From assembly GCF_900095735.1 (NCBI RefSeq), contig NZ_FNLO01000018.1, positions 1-41,667 on the forward strand: a DNA stretch of 41,667 nucleotides. Reading direction: 5' to 3'. Below the pieces are notes generated by a model that made no database searches, was not told the origin of the DNA, and saw only the letters and a program-made list of their open reading frames with translations. This DNA is from Chitinasiproducens palmae (GTDB lineage Bacteria; Pseudomonadota; Gammaproteobacteria; Burkholderiales; Burkholderiaceae). Both the position numbers and the translations under genes were made by a program. Positions within the stretch are counted from its first letter, which is position 1. Each line of letters opens with the position of its first letter. This document shows, piece after piece, positions 32,941 to 41,386 of the stretch.

Positions 32941-33600
32941 TCAGCCGAACAGTCCGGCAACGATATTGACCGACAGGCCGAGCACCGCCAGATTGAAGAA
33001 GAACGACAGCACCGACTGACACAGCACGGTTCGTCGCATTCGCGGCGAAGCGATCGAGACGTCCGCGGTCTGCGAGGCCACCGCAATGGTGAACGCGAAG
33101 TAGGCAAAGTCCCAATAGTTCGGCTTCACCTTCTCATCCGGAAACCGCAGGCCTTCGCCGGTGGCGTCGACCGACGCGAAATGCAGTCGCGCGTAGTGCC
33201 GCGTGAAGAGCGTCGGCAGCAGCAGCCAGCCGCCAAGCAGCGTGGTTACCGACAGCGCCACGTGCTCGACACGCATGCCCGGCGAGAGTCCGCCCTTGGC
33301 GCGGGCCAGTTCGTGAATGATCGCCGCAACGCTCGCGAAGCTTGCCGCCACGATCACCACCAGCAACGTGCCCGCGCTCTCGTCTTCGCGCCGGGCCAGC
33401 GTGTGCACGTCGGTGGCCGAGGCGCGCGCCATCGTGAACCACGCGACTCCGAGATACAGCCACGCGCAGAGCGTCCAGCCGATCAGCGCACGCGTCACCG
33501 TCTCCATGCGGTCGGGCAGCAGGGCGCTCGCCAGCGCGCCGGCGGTGGCCGCGACCAACAGCGGCGAGTGGTAGCGGAACAGGTGGCGGACGAGGCGCAT
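32941..33600 (-). CDS. DUF1345 family membrane protein
   Basis: This 219-residue protein has about five predicted transmembrane helices. The family landmarks are the N-terminal HSPLLVAATAGALASALLP, the RALIGWTLCAWLYLGVAW helix, the DE-x-x-G segment (RREDESAGTLLVVIVAASFA) and the late VKPNYWDFAYFAFTIAVASQ followed by TADV. The YWDF...F-T...QTSDV block is the DUF1345 signature. The function is unknown. The ATG at 33600 is 36 bp downstream of the MFS gene stop, so the two are probably co-transcribed. No clear ribosome binding site is seen. Confidence 0.85.
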   Translation of the reverse strand: MRLVRHLFRYHSPLLVAATAGALASALLPDRMETVTRALIGWTLCAWLYLGVAWFTMARASATDVHTLARREDESAGTLLVVIVAASFASVAAIIHELARAKGGLSPGMRVEHVALSVTTLLGGWLLLPTLFTRHYARLHFASVDATGEGLRFPDEKVKPNYWDFAYFAFTIAVASQTADVSIASPRMRRTVLCQSVLSFFFNLAVLGLSVNIVAGLFG

Positions 33601-33636
33601 CGGCGAGGGCGGCGGGTGGGTGGCGGACGGGCGGAC

Positions 33637-34806
33637 TCAGTCGCGGCCGGACGGCAGGAGCCGTGCGCAGGCGGCGACACCGAGCAGGAGGACCAGCGTC
33701 AACACGAAGGCGGCGCGCAGATCCAGCGCGTGCGCGACGAAACCGATGCCGGCCGGCCCGACCAGCAAGCCGGCGTAGCCGAGCGTGGTCATCGCAGGCA
33801 CGGCGGTGCTCTCCGGCATCGCGCGCTGGCGGCCGACCGCGGTGAACAGCACCGGGACGATATTCGAACAACCCGCGCCCACCAGCGCATAGCCCGCCAG
33901 CCCCGCCTGCCAGGCGGGCACGGCAACGACCAACGCCATGCCGAGCGCGGCCACCACGCCGCCGGCCAGGACCACGCGACTGCCGCCGAAGCGATGCACG
34001 ACCCGATCGCCGGTCAGGCGTCCGACCGTCATGGTCGCGGAGAACGCGGCATAGCCCAGACCCGCCAGCGCTGGCGGCACGCCGCGTTCGCTGCCGAGGA
34101 ACAGCGCGCTCCAGTCGAGCACCGAGCCTTCGGTGAGAAAAACCACGAAGCACAGCGCGCCGAGCAGCAACACCGGCCCATGCGGCAGCGCGAAAGCGGG
34201 TGCGCCGCCCTCCGCCCTGCCATTGGCCAGCAGGTGAGGGCGCGCGAGCAGGAACAGCGCGGCGGTGCATGCGGCCATCGCGACGGCGGCCTGCAGGGCC
34301 GAGGCACCCAACGCGAGCAAGGCACTGACCGCGCCCGCGCCGACGATGCCCCCGAGGCTGAACAGGCCATGGAAGCCGGACATCATCGCGCGGCCACTGG
34401 CGCGCTCGACCTGGATCGCCTGGATGTTCATCGCGACGTCGATCGCGCCCATGCCGGCGCCGAATACCAGCAGCGCCGCGACCAGCAACGGCGTGGCTGC
34501 GACGCCGCCGAGCGCCGGCAGCGCGACACAGATCAGGGCGGTGGCGCCGGCAATGATGGCACGGCAGCCGACGCGTGCCGCCAGCGCGCCGGCCAGCGGC
34601 ATCGTGACGATCGAGCCGCCGCCGAGGCACAGCAGCAGCAGGCCGAGCACGCCGTCGTCGATGTTCAGCCGGGCTTTCGCGAACGGCACCAGCGGCGCCC
34701 AGGTCGCCATCGAGAGGCCGGCGGCCAGGAAGATCACGCGGGTCGCGCGCTGTTGCGAGACGGCAATCGTGTTTGGGACGGATTGAAGCGATGGATCGGA
34801 TTGCAT
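33637..34806 (-). CDS. MFS transporter, YbjJ-like
   Basis: This 389-residue, 12-helix major facilitator begins with a short polar N-terminus and FLAAGLSMATWAPLVPFAKA in helix 1. It also carries MNIQAIQVERASGRAMMSGF HGLFSLGG (shown in two parts), which is the hallmark of YbjJ and the fucose-permease-like MFS branch. These proteins transport sugars or are exporters of unknown substrate. The ATG at 34806 starts just before helix 1; the frame extends upstream without conservation. It is 36 bp ahead of the DUF1345 gene on the same strand and 106 bp after the EAL gene. Confidence 0.85.
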   Translation of the reverse strand: MQSDPSLQSVPNTIAVSQQRATRVIFLAAGLSMATWAPLVPFAKARLNIDDGVLGLLLLCLGGGSIVTMPLAGALAARVGCRAIIAGATALICVALPALGGVAATPLLVAALLVFGAGMGAIDVAMNIQAIQVERASGRAMMSGFHGLFSLGGIVGAGAVSALLALGASALQAAVAMAACTAALFLLARPHLLANGRAEGGAPAFALPHGPVLLLGALCFVVFLTEGSVLDWSALFLGSERGVPPALAGLGYAAFSATMTVGRLTGDRVVHRFGGSRVVLAGGVVAALGMALVVAVPAWQAGLAGYALVGAGCSNIVPVLFTAVGRQRAMPESTAVPAMTTLGYAGLLVGPAGIGFVAHALDLRAAFVLTLVLLLGVAACARLLPSGRD

Positions 34807-34912
34807 GAAACGAAGGACGGGCCAAACGACTAGGATGCGGGCAAGCGGCGTTGCGCGCAAGCATTGCACAGGCGCGGCCGGCACGCGCGGCGGCCAGCTC
34901 GCGCGAGCCGTC

Positions 34913-36820
34913 TCAGGTCTGCGGGCCGACGACGGCGTGCGCGCCGGCCGCAATCGCGCCGCCCGGGCCTGCACTGTCGGCACAGCCGGCACCGTCGGCC
35001 GCGCGCGCGTCGGCCTGCGCACCAGTCTCGGCGCCGGTCTGGGGGCCTGTCTGAGCCCCTGCCTGAGCCCCTGCCTGAGCGGCTAGCTGGGCGCCTGACG
35101 TGACGCCAAGCCGCTCGTCCGCCTGCCGGCCAGCCTGTCCCGGCGAGCGCCGCTTCGGACCGCTCCGCTCGGTCGCCGCGGTCACGGTGGCGGCGTCCGG
35201 CACCGTGGCGACCGGGGTGGGCCGATCCGCCAGCGGCATGAATTGCGCCGCCGGTACGGGCCGCCCGATCCACCACCCCTGCATCAGCCGCACGCCGCGC
35301 AGCGCGAAATAGCTGGCCTGATCGCTGGTTTCGATACCTTCGACGACGACGTCACGGCCGGTCTCGCGGATCATTTCCAGCGTCGATTCGACGATCGGGT
35401 TGCGGGCGCCCGCCGCGCCGACCGATGCGGTGAAGTGTCGGTCCAGCTTGACGCGGTGCACCGGCATTGCGTCGAGGCGGACGATGTTCGAATGTCCGGT
35501 GCCGAAGTCGTCCAGGTAGAACTGGTGTCCCCGCGCGGCTAGCCGTTGCATGCCGTCCAGCTCCGCGTCCAGCGTCACCGGCTGGCGCTCGGTCAGTTCC
35601 AGGGACAGCTGCCGAGGCGCCAGCCCGTGCCGTTCCAGGCAGGTCCGCAGGCAGGCGTGGAACGTCTGGCTGGCCAGGTCGGCCGGATGGACGTTGACGC
35701 TGATCGAGAAGCCGGGACGGTCGCGCAGGAAGCCGCCGAGTTCGCGGCCGACCTGTTCGACGACGAAGCAGGACACTTCGCCGATGCGGCCCATCGCTTC
35801 GATCACCGGAATGAAGACGTCGGGCGGCACCGGCTTGCCATCGCGCGGTGTCCAGCGAATCAGGGCCTCGGCGCCGACGACGCGGCCATCGATGCAGTCG
35901 GCGATCGGTTGGTAGTGCAGTGTGAACGCCCGCTCGCGCAGCGCCTCGGTCAGCCGACGGTCGAGCGCGGTGGCGCGGAAGCGGCGCGCGCGCCAGCCAG
36001 CGGCGAGCAGGGCGGCGGCCAGCGCGCCGGCGAGCGCCGCCGCACCGAGCGCAGCGGCCGCGCGGCCCAGCCACGCGGCGGGCGGCTCGACGACAGTGGC
36101 GCACAGCCCATCGGGACCGGCACATAGTGATGCCCGCAGCGACGCCGGCGAGTGGGTGACGGTACCACCGACGCCGGCCGCATCGATCTCCGTGCCGACG
36201 TCGGTCGGATGCCCGCTTGCATCGGCCCAGCTCAAGCCGATCCACGCGCCGCCGGACACGCTTCGGGCCAACGCCCGTCTGGCGCCATCGGTGATTTTCG
36301 CGCCCTCGATCAGCACCGAGTAATGCTCGTTCGACAGTTGCGAGGTCACGACCTCGGGCGCGAACGATGGCCGCACCCCGTCGCGAATCGCCAGCTGTGC
36401 GTCGAGACGTCGCTCGCCGGGGGCGATCGGCGGCAGGGACCGGATCGACGTACCCAGCGTGGTCGAGCACCGCATGTGGCCGCGCTGGTGGTAAGCGATG
36501 TCCAGCACCGGTCCGATCCGCAGAAACAAGGTCCGCATCGCGGTCAGATGCTCCGGCGTGCACGGCGTGCCGGTCCATTGGTCCAGGGCGTTGAACAGGG
36601 CTCGCAACTCCGCGGTCCGTTCGTTCTGCACCTGCAGCGCCTGGCGTGCGGCGGACGCCAGATTGCGCTGGCCGGTCCATGCGGTGACGAGCACAGCCAG
36701 CGCCAGCGCCAGCACTGCGCCGACCACGGCGGGCAGCACAAGCCAGCGGCCAGGCCGCGCGAGCTGGCCGAGCACGCGTCCCTCCGCCTGCGTACTCAAG
36801 GGATGGTCATGCCTTTCCAA
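34913..36820 (-). CDS. CSS-motif EAL-domain c-di-GMP phosphodiesterase
   Basis: This 635-residue protein has a transmembrane helix at about residues 24-47, a periplasmic CSS-motif domain (PCTPEHLTAMR, then MRCSTTLG with the second Cys), a second helix near 270-295 and a cytoplasmic EAL domain. The catalytic set is complete: AEALIRW, SVNVHPADL, LELTERQ, DDFGTGHSN, a Lys in HRVKLDRHF, VVVEGIE and QGWWIGRP. There is no GGDEF domain. Relatives such as E. coli PdeC cut c-di-GMP under control of a periplasmic disulfide. There is no ATG before residue 101, so a TTG at 36820 (with GGAG six bases upstream) is the likely start. The C-terminal tail has an Ala-Gly-Ala-Gln repeat coded by a 12-bp tandem array. 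Confidence 0.85.
   Translation of the reverse strand: MERHDHPLSTQAEGRVLGQLARPGRWLVLPAVVGAVLALALAVLVTAWTGQRNLASAARQALQVQNERTAELRALFNALDQWTGTPCTPEHLTAMRTLFLRIGPVLDIAYHQRGHMRCSTTLGTSIRSLPPIAPGERRLDAQLAIRDGVRPSFAPEVVTSQLSNEHYSVLIEGAKITDGARRALARSVSGGAWIGLSWADASGHPTDVGTEIDAAGVGGTVTHSPASLRASLCAGPDGLCATVVEPPAAWLGRAAAALGAAALAGALAAALLAAGWRARRFRATALDRRLTEALRERAFTLHYQPIADCIDGRVVGAEALIRWTPRDGKPVPPDVFIPVIEAMGRIGEVSCFVVEQVGRELGGFLRDRPGFSISVNVHPADLASQTFHACLRTCLERHGLAPRQLSLELTERQPVTLDAELDGMQRLAARGHQFYLDDFGTGHSNIVRLDAMPVHRVKLDRHFTASVGAAGARNPIVESTLEMIRETGRDVVVEGIETSDQASYFALRGVRLMQGWWIGRPVPAAQFMPLADRPTPVATVPDAATVTAATERSGPKRRSPGQAGRQADERLGVTSGAQLAAQAGAQAGAQTGPQTGAETGAQADARAADGAGCADSAGPGGAIAAGAHAVVGPQT
35015..35098. 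repeat. Seven degenerate 12-bp units within the EAL gene
   Basis: Units of the type CTGAGCCCCTGC run in phase with the reading frame and encode (on the minus strand) AGAQ/TGAQ-like tetrapeptides in the low-complexity C-terminal tail. Two central copies (35051-35062 and 35063-35074) are identical; the outer ones have diverged. A change of copy number would keep the frame. Confidence 0.8.
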
Positions 36821-37438
36821 GGAGAACTCCGGTGATTCGGCCTTCGCGCACGCGGTCCGCGGCGCCTGCCGTAACGCGTGCTGGCCGCGCGCGCATGGTG
36901 GAACACGCCAGGACCAAGACGTGGAGACCAACACGCGCAGACCAATATGCTCAGGCGAAGGCGGAATCGGCGCGGCCCTGCGTGAGGTGGCGCTACGGTC
37001 TACGAAGCATACGCCAAGCACCGGTCGAACAGCACAACGCCGTAACGAACCGGCAAGTCGACAGCAACCGTTTGACCGGTTGCCCGGAAGTCACCGCCGC
37101 GCGACGCGCGTTTTCGGTTGCCCGGTCAACGGTATGGACGCCATGGCCTGGGCGTCACGGACTTGGCGTCACGGACGTGGCCGCAACGACGGCGCGGCAG
37201 GCTGCCGGTCGGCCGTATGAGGAGCGCATTCCTATGCCGCTCTCCCCCGCCCCGCGCGGACGCGTCCGCGCGGGGGCGCATTGCCGGCAGCCATCATATC
37301 GCAAGCTATGCTGAGCAAAGCGCGGCGCCGCACGTTATGCGCTGGGTACTTCGCGATCCGCCTTCGATCCCCGGACGCGCGCCGGGGTAGCGGCCTGCCG
37401 CAGCACGCGCCACGTGCGTCGACGCGGTGCTCGGCGCG
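36821..37438. other. 618-bp intergenic region between the EAL gene and the amino-acid ABC operon
   Basis: No gene is supported; an open plus-strand frame here is arginine-rich and lacks a start signal. Visible structure: CAACCG-N6-CGGTTG (37065-37082), a direct repeat of CGGTTGCCCGG (37077-37087 and 37115-37125), a tandem pair of 14-bp units GGCGTCACGGACTT / GGCGTCACGGACGT (37151-37178), and the long hairpin at 37248-37278. The end nearest 36821 should hold the EAL gene promoter. Confidence 0.5.
37248..37278 (-). terminator. Long GC-rich hairpin after the amino-acid ABC operon
   Basis: CGCCCCGCGCGGAC pairs with GTCCGCGC plus GGGGGCG, with one bulged G and a two-base loop, about 200 bp downstream of the ATPase gene stop. 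It has no adjacent T tract, so it could be a terminator or an mRNA 3' end stabiliser. Confidence 0.4.
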
Positions 37439-37480
37439 GTGTCCAGTGCTCAGTGTCTAGTGCTCAGTGTCTAGTGCTCA
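37439..37480. repeat. Three tandem 14-bp units ending inside the ABC ATPase gene
   Basis: On the minus strand the unit is TGAGCACTAGACAC. The first copy supplies the stop codon of the ATPase gene, the second is identical, and the third has one change (TAG to TGG). Since 14 is not a multiple of three, the successive TGA triplets fall in three different frames. Confidence 0.85.
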
Positions 37481-38251
37481 GGCAGGCCGTTTCCAGTCTT
37501 CGGGCAAACCCTGGGTGATGGTCGCCACGAACGACGCCGTGCGTGGCTCGCGGGGGCGCGTGAAAACATCGCGAGGCGTGCCCGACTCGACGATTTCGCC
37601 GTCACTGAGGAACACCACTTCGCGCGCGATCGTGGCGGCCAGCCGAAGGTCGTGCGTGGCCATCAGCATCGTCGTTCCCTCTGCCGCCAACGAACGCAAC
37701 ACCTCGACCACCTCGGCGGCCAGCCCGGGATCCAGCGCCGAAGTGGGTTCATCGCACAACAGAATTTGCGGCGACGGCGCCAGTGCACGCGCAATCGCCA
37801 CGCGTTGTTGCTGGCCACCCGAGAGCGTCGTCGGCCACGCATCGGCCTTGTCCGCAATGCCGACGCGGTCGAGCAGTTCCAGTGCGCGCTTGCGCGCGCG
37901 TGGCCGATCCCAGCGCTGCACCGTGACCAGCCCCTCCATCACGTTCGCCACCACGCTCAGATGCGGAAACAGCTGGAAATTCTGGAAGACCATGCCTGTC
38001 TTGCGTCGGATCGCCTGCACCGACTCGCGCGCCGGGGCCTTGCCGGGCACCAGCGTGAGGGCCGTGCTGCCCAGCACGAGACGGCCGGCGTCCGGCACTT
38101 CCAGCAGGTTCACGCAACGCAGCAAGGTGCTCTTGCCGCTGCCCGAGGGGCCGATCAACGCGGTTACGCTGTTCTCCGCGAGCGCCAGGTCGATCGACTT
38201 GAGCACGTGGTGGTCGCCGAAGCGCTTGTCGATGTGTTCGAGTCGGATCAT
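37478..38251 (-). CDS. Polar amino-acid (cystine-type) ABC importer, ATP-binding protein
   Basis: This 257-residue ABC ATPase has Walker A GPSGSGKST (residues 34-42), Q-loop VFQNFQLFPHLSVVANV, signature LSGGQQQR, Walker B LLCDEPTSALDP and H-loop ATHDLRLA. The Q-loop and EPTSALDPGLAAEVVEVL pattern are those of the polar amino-acid group (GlnQ, HisP, TcyC/TcyN). Its start ATG is five bases after the permease stop, so the two genes are coupled. An earlier in-frame ATG at 38284 would overlap the permease gene by 29 bases and is less likely. The stop codon is the first triplet of a 14-bp tandem repeat. L-cystine is the best guess for the substrate from the partners. Confidence 0.9.
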   Translation of the reverse strand: MIRLEHIDKRFGDHHVLKSIDLALAENSVTALIGPSGSGKSTLLRCVNLLEVPDAGRLVLGSTALTLVPGKAPARESVQAIRRKTGMVFQNFQLFPHLSVVANVMEGLVTVQRWDRPRARKRALELLDRVGIADKADAWPTTLSGGQQQRVAIARALAPSPQILLCDEPTSALDPGLAAEVVEVLRSLAAEGTTMLMATHDLRLAATIAREVVFLSDGEIVESGTPRDVFTRPREPRTASFVATITQGLPEDWKRPA

Positions 38252-38255
38252 CGCT

Positions 38256-38945
38256 TCAGCTGTAGGATCGGGAGAAACGGGCATGCTGGCCGAAGCGCTT
38301 TTCCAGCCGCGCCTGAGCGGACGACAGGACCGAGCTGAACACGAGGTAGATCAGCGCCGCTTCGGTATAGAGGACCAGCGGTTCGTAGGTGACCGCGGCG
38401 ATGCGCTGCGCGGCCTGGAAGATCTCGGGCACGGTCAGCACGGCGGCCAGCGAAGTGTCCTTGACCAGCGAGATGAATGCGTTCGAGAGCGGCGGCAACG
38501 CCACGCGCATGGCTTGCGGCAGGATCGCGCGACGCAGGGCCTGCGAACGCGTCATGCCGATCGAATAGGCGGCTTCCCACTGGCCCCGTGGGATCGACTC
38601 GATCACGCCGCGGATGACCTCGGAGTTGTACGCGCCGACGTTGAGCGTAAAGCCGATCACCGCCGCGGTCAGCGGATCGAGCACGATGCCGACGCTCGGC
38701 AAGCCATAGAAAATCAGAAACAGCTGCACCAGCAGTGGCGAACCGCGGATCAGCCAGACGTAGAAGCGCAGCACCTGGACCAGCCAGCGCGGACCGTACA
38801 GCCGGCCCAACGCCACCAGGAAGGCCAGCGTCAGGCCGAGCGCGAACGAAACCAGTGCGAGCGGCACGGTGAAGGCGAGACCGGCCTGCAGCAGGGGCCA
38901 GAACGACTCGCGCATCAGAGTCAGCCATGCGGGCATGAAGGACAT
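38256..38945 (-). CDS. Polar amino-acid (cystine-type) ABC importer, permease
   Basis: This 229-residue permease has about five helices and the HEQRO/EAA loop of the His/Glu/Gln/Arg/opine family (GQWEAAYSIGMTRSQALRRA, followed by ILPQAMRVALPPL). The segments YVWLIRGSPLLVQLFLIFYG and FTLNVGAYNSEVIRGVIESI are close to TcyL/YecS-type cystine permeases. The ATG at 38945 opens the frame, but AGGA lies nearer to an in-frame ATG at 38936, which may be the true start. The binding-protein gene is 456 bp upstream rather than adjacent, so it may have its own transcript. Confidence 0.9.
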   Translation of the reverse strand: MSFMPAWLTLMRESFWPLLQAGLAFTVPLALVSFALGLTLAFLVALGRLYGPRWLVQVLRFYVWLIRGSPLLVQLFLIFYGLPSVGIVLDPLTAAVIGFTLNVGAYNSEVIRGVIESIPRGQWEAAYSIGMTRSQALRRAILPQAMRVALPPLSNAFISLVKDTSLAAVLTVPEIFQAAQRIAAVTYEPLVLYTEAALIYLVFSSVLSSAQARLEKRFGQHARFSRSYS

Positions 38946-39401
38946 CCTGAAATGAGTGGGGCAAGCGCCGCTTCATCGTACTGTGTCGCGCGCAGTCGCG
39001 CTTGGTCGATGAATGCGCTGGTTGACGATCTGTGAAGTGTCGCGGCGAATCGACACGCGCGGCGGCGTGGCCGCTTGATTCGGCAGGCCGCGCGAACGGC
39101 GGCCAGGGCCGGCCCTGCCAGCCTCGTCGCGTCGGTCGTGCCGGCCTTGTCGGGTCAACGGGCCGGGTGGCTGGACGGCAAGTCGGCAACGACGGCGGGC
39201 GACGCAACGTACGGGCGCGGCGTCGGCGAGCACCCGCACAACCACAACCGTGCGGTCCTGGCGGCGGGCGGTGCGGCAGGTGGTGCGCCACGCAGGGTAC
39301 GGGCAGCGGTGGCGCGCCCTGCGCGTCGCCGCAGCGATGAAGCGCGGCCCGACCGGCTAGCCAGCGCCGCGCGGCCGGGTCGGTTGCGAGGACGCGCGTG
39401 C
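38946..39401. other. 456-bp spacer between binding-protein and permease genes
   Basis: No gene is supported. A 14-bp palindrome CAGGGCCGGCCCTG at 39104-39117 could attenuate transcription from the binding-protein gene into the permease gene. A promoter for the permease gene may lie between 38950 and 39050, but no consensus pair is clear. Confidence 0.4.
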
Positions 39402-40178
39402 TTACTTCGACACGTCGCGGCCGAAGTACTTCTCGGAGATCTTGCGATACGTGCCGTCGGCCTTCAGGTCGGCCAGCGCCTTGTTGACCGCCGCCACCAG
39501 CTCGGGATTGCCCTTGCGCAGCAGCACGGCCGAATGGTCGCCGCCGGCGGTCTCGGTGGCGACGACCTTCACCTTCGCGTCCGGCTTGTGTTTCTTGAAG
39601 TCCAGGAACGACAGGCTGTCATTGACGGTGGCATCGACGCGTCGCGACAGCAGCAGGTCGATCGATTCATTGAATCCCTGCACCGGCACCACCTGGGCGC
39701 CATGTTCGCTGGCGATCCGGCCGAGGTTGCTGGTCAACGTGTTCGCCGACTTCTTCCCTTTCAGGTCGTCGAACGACTTGATCGTCGTGTTGTCCGAGCC
39801 GACGATCAGCACCGGATGCGAAACGATGTACGGGTCGGAGAAGTCGTACTTCGCCTTGCGCGCGTCGGTGATCGCCACCTCGTTGATCACCGCGTCGTAG
39901 CGGTTCGCGTCCAGGCCCGCAATCAGGCCATCCCACTTGCCTTCGACGAACTCCGCCTTGACGCCAAGGCGCTGGGCGATCGCGCGTCCGATCTCGACGT
40001 CGAAGCCGGTCAGTTGGTTCGACGCGTCATGGTAAGTGAAGGGCGCGTAGGTGCCTTCGGTGCCGATCTTGAAGACGCCGGCCGATTTGATCTGGGCAAG
40101 TCCGTCGGCGGCGACTGCCGACGTGATGAAGGCGGCCTGCAGCAGGCCGAGCAGCAGTAGGGAGCGGAACGGTTTCAT
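39402..40178 (-). CDS. Polar amino-acid (cystine-type) ABC importer, substrate-binding protein
   Basis: This 258-residue protein has a Sec signal peptide (MKPFRSLLLLGLLQAAFITS, cleavage expected after AVA) and a family 3 solute-binding fold. KIGTEGTYAPFTYHDASNQL, then TGFDVEIGRAIAQRLG, then WDGLIAGLDANRYDAVINEV contain the conserved ligand-contact positions, and the later GTYRKISEKYFGRDVS is typical of cystine/cysteine-binding TcyJ (FliY). Mature length and motifs match that group better than the Gln or Arg binders. A TATGAT -10-like element lies about 130 bp upstream (minus strand, 40311-40316). It shares direction with, but is well separated from, the permease and ATPase genes. Confidence 0.88.
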   Translation of the reverse strand: MKPFRSLLLLGLLQAAFITSAVAADGLAQIKSAGVFKIGTEGTYAPFTYHDASNQLTGFDVEIGRAIAQRLGVKAEFVEGKWDGLIAGLDANRYDAVINEVAITDARKAKYDFSDPYIVSHPVLIVGSDNTTIKSFDDLKGKKSANTLTSNLGRIASEHGAQVVPVQGFNESIDLLLSRRVDATVNDSLSFLDFKKHKPDAKVKVVATETAGGDHSAVLLRKGNPELVAAVNKALADLKADGTYRKISEKYFGRDVSK

Positions 40179-40515
40179 TTTGACTGGGATCGTTGTGCGG
40201 GGTTGTGGCGTGAGTTCATTGCCGTCGCTGCCGGAAGACGTCGCGCGCGCCGTGCCGGGACGGTCGGCGTCGGCTGCCGAGGGGGCAAGCGCGTCGACGG
40301 CTATGTCACCATCATAGCGATTCGCCGGGGCGGGTGCCGGACCCGCTCCGCGGCATTATGCGGGTGCAGGAGGGCGCACGAACGGCGCGTGTCGGGCATG
40401 GCCGTTTCGTGCGGGCGGCGGCGCCGGTCGGAACGGTCCGCAAGCACCGCGCTCGGCGACGGTCCGCAAAGCGGAGCGGACCGTTCGCGGTCTCGACGCC
40501 GCGTCAGGCGGTGGC
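40179..40515. other. 337-bp intergenic region between binding-protein genes
   Basis: No gene is seen. It holds a possible -10 (TATGAT on the minus strand, 40311-40316) for the cystine-type binding-protein gene and the hairpins at 40432-40486 that follow the MetQ gene. Confidence 0.45.
40432..40486 (-). terminator. Alternative hairpins after the MetQ gene
   Basis: GCGGACCG at 40476-40483 can pair with CGGTCCGC at 40460-40467 (8-base loop). The longer GCGGACCGTTC (40476-40486) can instead pair perfectly with GAACGGTCCGC at 40432-40442 (33-base loop). The two pairings are mutually exclusive. They lie 30-84 bp after the MetQ stop in its direction of transcription. Confidence 0.5.
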
Positions 40516-41319
40516 TCAGAAGGCCGGGACGATTGCGCCCTTGTACTTGTCGACGATGAACTGACGGGTTTCCGGCGTGTGCAGCGCGTTCACCAGCTTG
40601 CGCAGCGCCGGCGAATTGGCGTTATCCGGCCGCGCCGCGATGAAGTTCGCGTAAGGCGAGTCCTTGCTCTCGATCAGCAGCGCATCGCGCGTCGGATTCA
40701 GGCCCGCCTGCAGCGCATAGTTCGTGTTGATCAGGGCAATATCCACGTCGTCAAGGGCGCGCGGCAACTGCGCGGCTTCGAGTTCGCGGAACTTCAGGTG
40801 CTTCGGGTTCTGACTGACGTCCAGCGGCGTCGCCAGCAGGTTGCTGGGATCCTTCAGCTTGAGCAAGCCGGCCTTCTGCAGCAGCAGCAGAGCCCGGCCG
40901 CCGTTCGACGGGTCGTTCGGGATCGCAACCGTCGCGCCGTCCTTCAGCGTTTTCAGATCCTTGACCTTGCGCGAATAGACACCGAACGGCTCGATGTGCA
41001 CATTGCCGTTCGGCACTGGCACGATGTTGGTGCCGTGATTCTTGTTGAACGAGTCCAGATACGGCTTGTGCTGGAAGAAGTTCGCATCGAGCTGCTTGTC
41101 GGCCAGCGCCGCGTTCGGCTGCACGTAGTCGGAGAATTCGACGATCTGCAGCGTCACGCCTTCGGAGGCGAGCTTCGGTTTCACGAAGTTCAGAATCTCG
41201 GCGTGCGGTACGGCCGACGCGCCGATCTTCAAGGTCTCGGCCGAGGCCTGCGAGGCAAGCGCGCCAAAGCCGACGACGGCGACTGCCGCGACCAATGCCC
41301 GTTTGACGTGTCCGATCAT
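40516..41319 (-). CDS. metQ: MetQ/NlpA family methionine-binding protein
   Basis: This 267-residue periplasmic protein is of the NlpA/MetQ family. The mature part starts AETLKIGASAVPHAEILNFV and contains VEFSDYVQPNAALADKQLDA, then NFFQHKPYLD, and the AIPNDPSNGGRALLLLQKAG block, all diagnostic of MetQ. The signal peptide ends ASQASA without a lipobox Cys, so it is probably a soluble periplasmic protein rather than the lipoprotein form. It binds D/L-methionine for the MetNI importer. No metN or metI is present in the 350 bp upstream or anywhere in the window. AAGGAG lies six bases before the ATG at 41319. A likely promoter is at 41358-41386. Confidence 0.9.
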   Translation of the reverse strand: MIGHVKRALVAAVAVVGFGALASQASAETLKIGASAVPHAEILNFVKPKLASEGVTLQIVEFSDYVQPNAALADKQLDANFFQHKPYLDSFNKNHGTNIVPVPNGNVHIEPFGVYSRKVKDLKTLKDGATVAIPNDPSNGGRALLLLQKAGLLKLKDPSNLLATPLDVSQNPKHLKFRELEAAQLPRALDDVDIALINTNYALQAGLNPTRDALLIESKDSPYANFIAARPDNANSPALRKLVNALHTPETRQFIVDKYKGAIVPAF

Positions 41320-41357
41320 GTTGACTCCTTGGATTATTGAAAGCTTGACAGCGACCG

Positions 41358-41386
41358 AGGATAGCAACCCGCCGGCGGCCCGGCAA
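41358..41386 (-). promoter_or_regulatory. Candidate sigma-70 promoter of the MetQ gene
   Basis: On the minus strand TTGCCG (41386-41381) and TATCCT (41363-41358) are separated by 17 bp, each with four of six consensus bases. They lie about 40 bp before the ATG. This supports transcription of metQ on its own rather than from an upstream metNI. Confidence 0.4.

Noticed and set aside
36832-37314. 160-codon plus-strand frame between the EAL gene and the ABC operon
   Set aside because: No ribosome binding site, arginine-rich, and it runs through the direct repeats and hairpin of the intergenic region.
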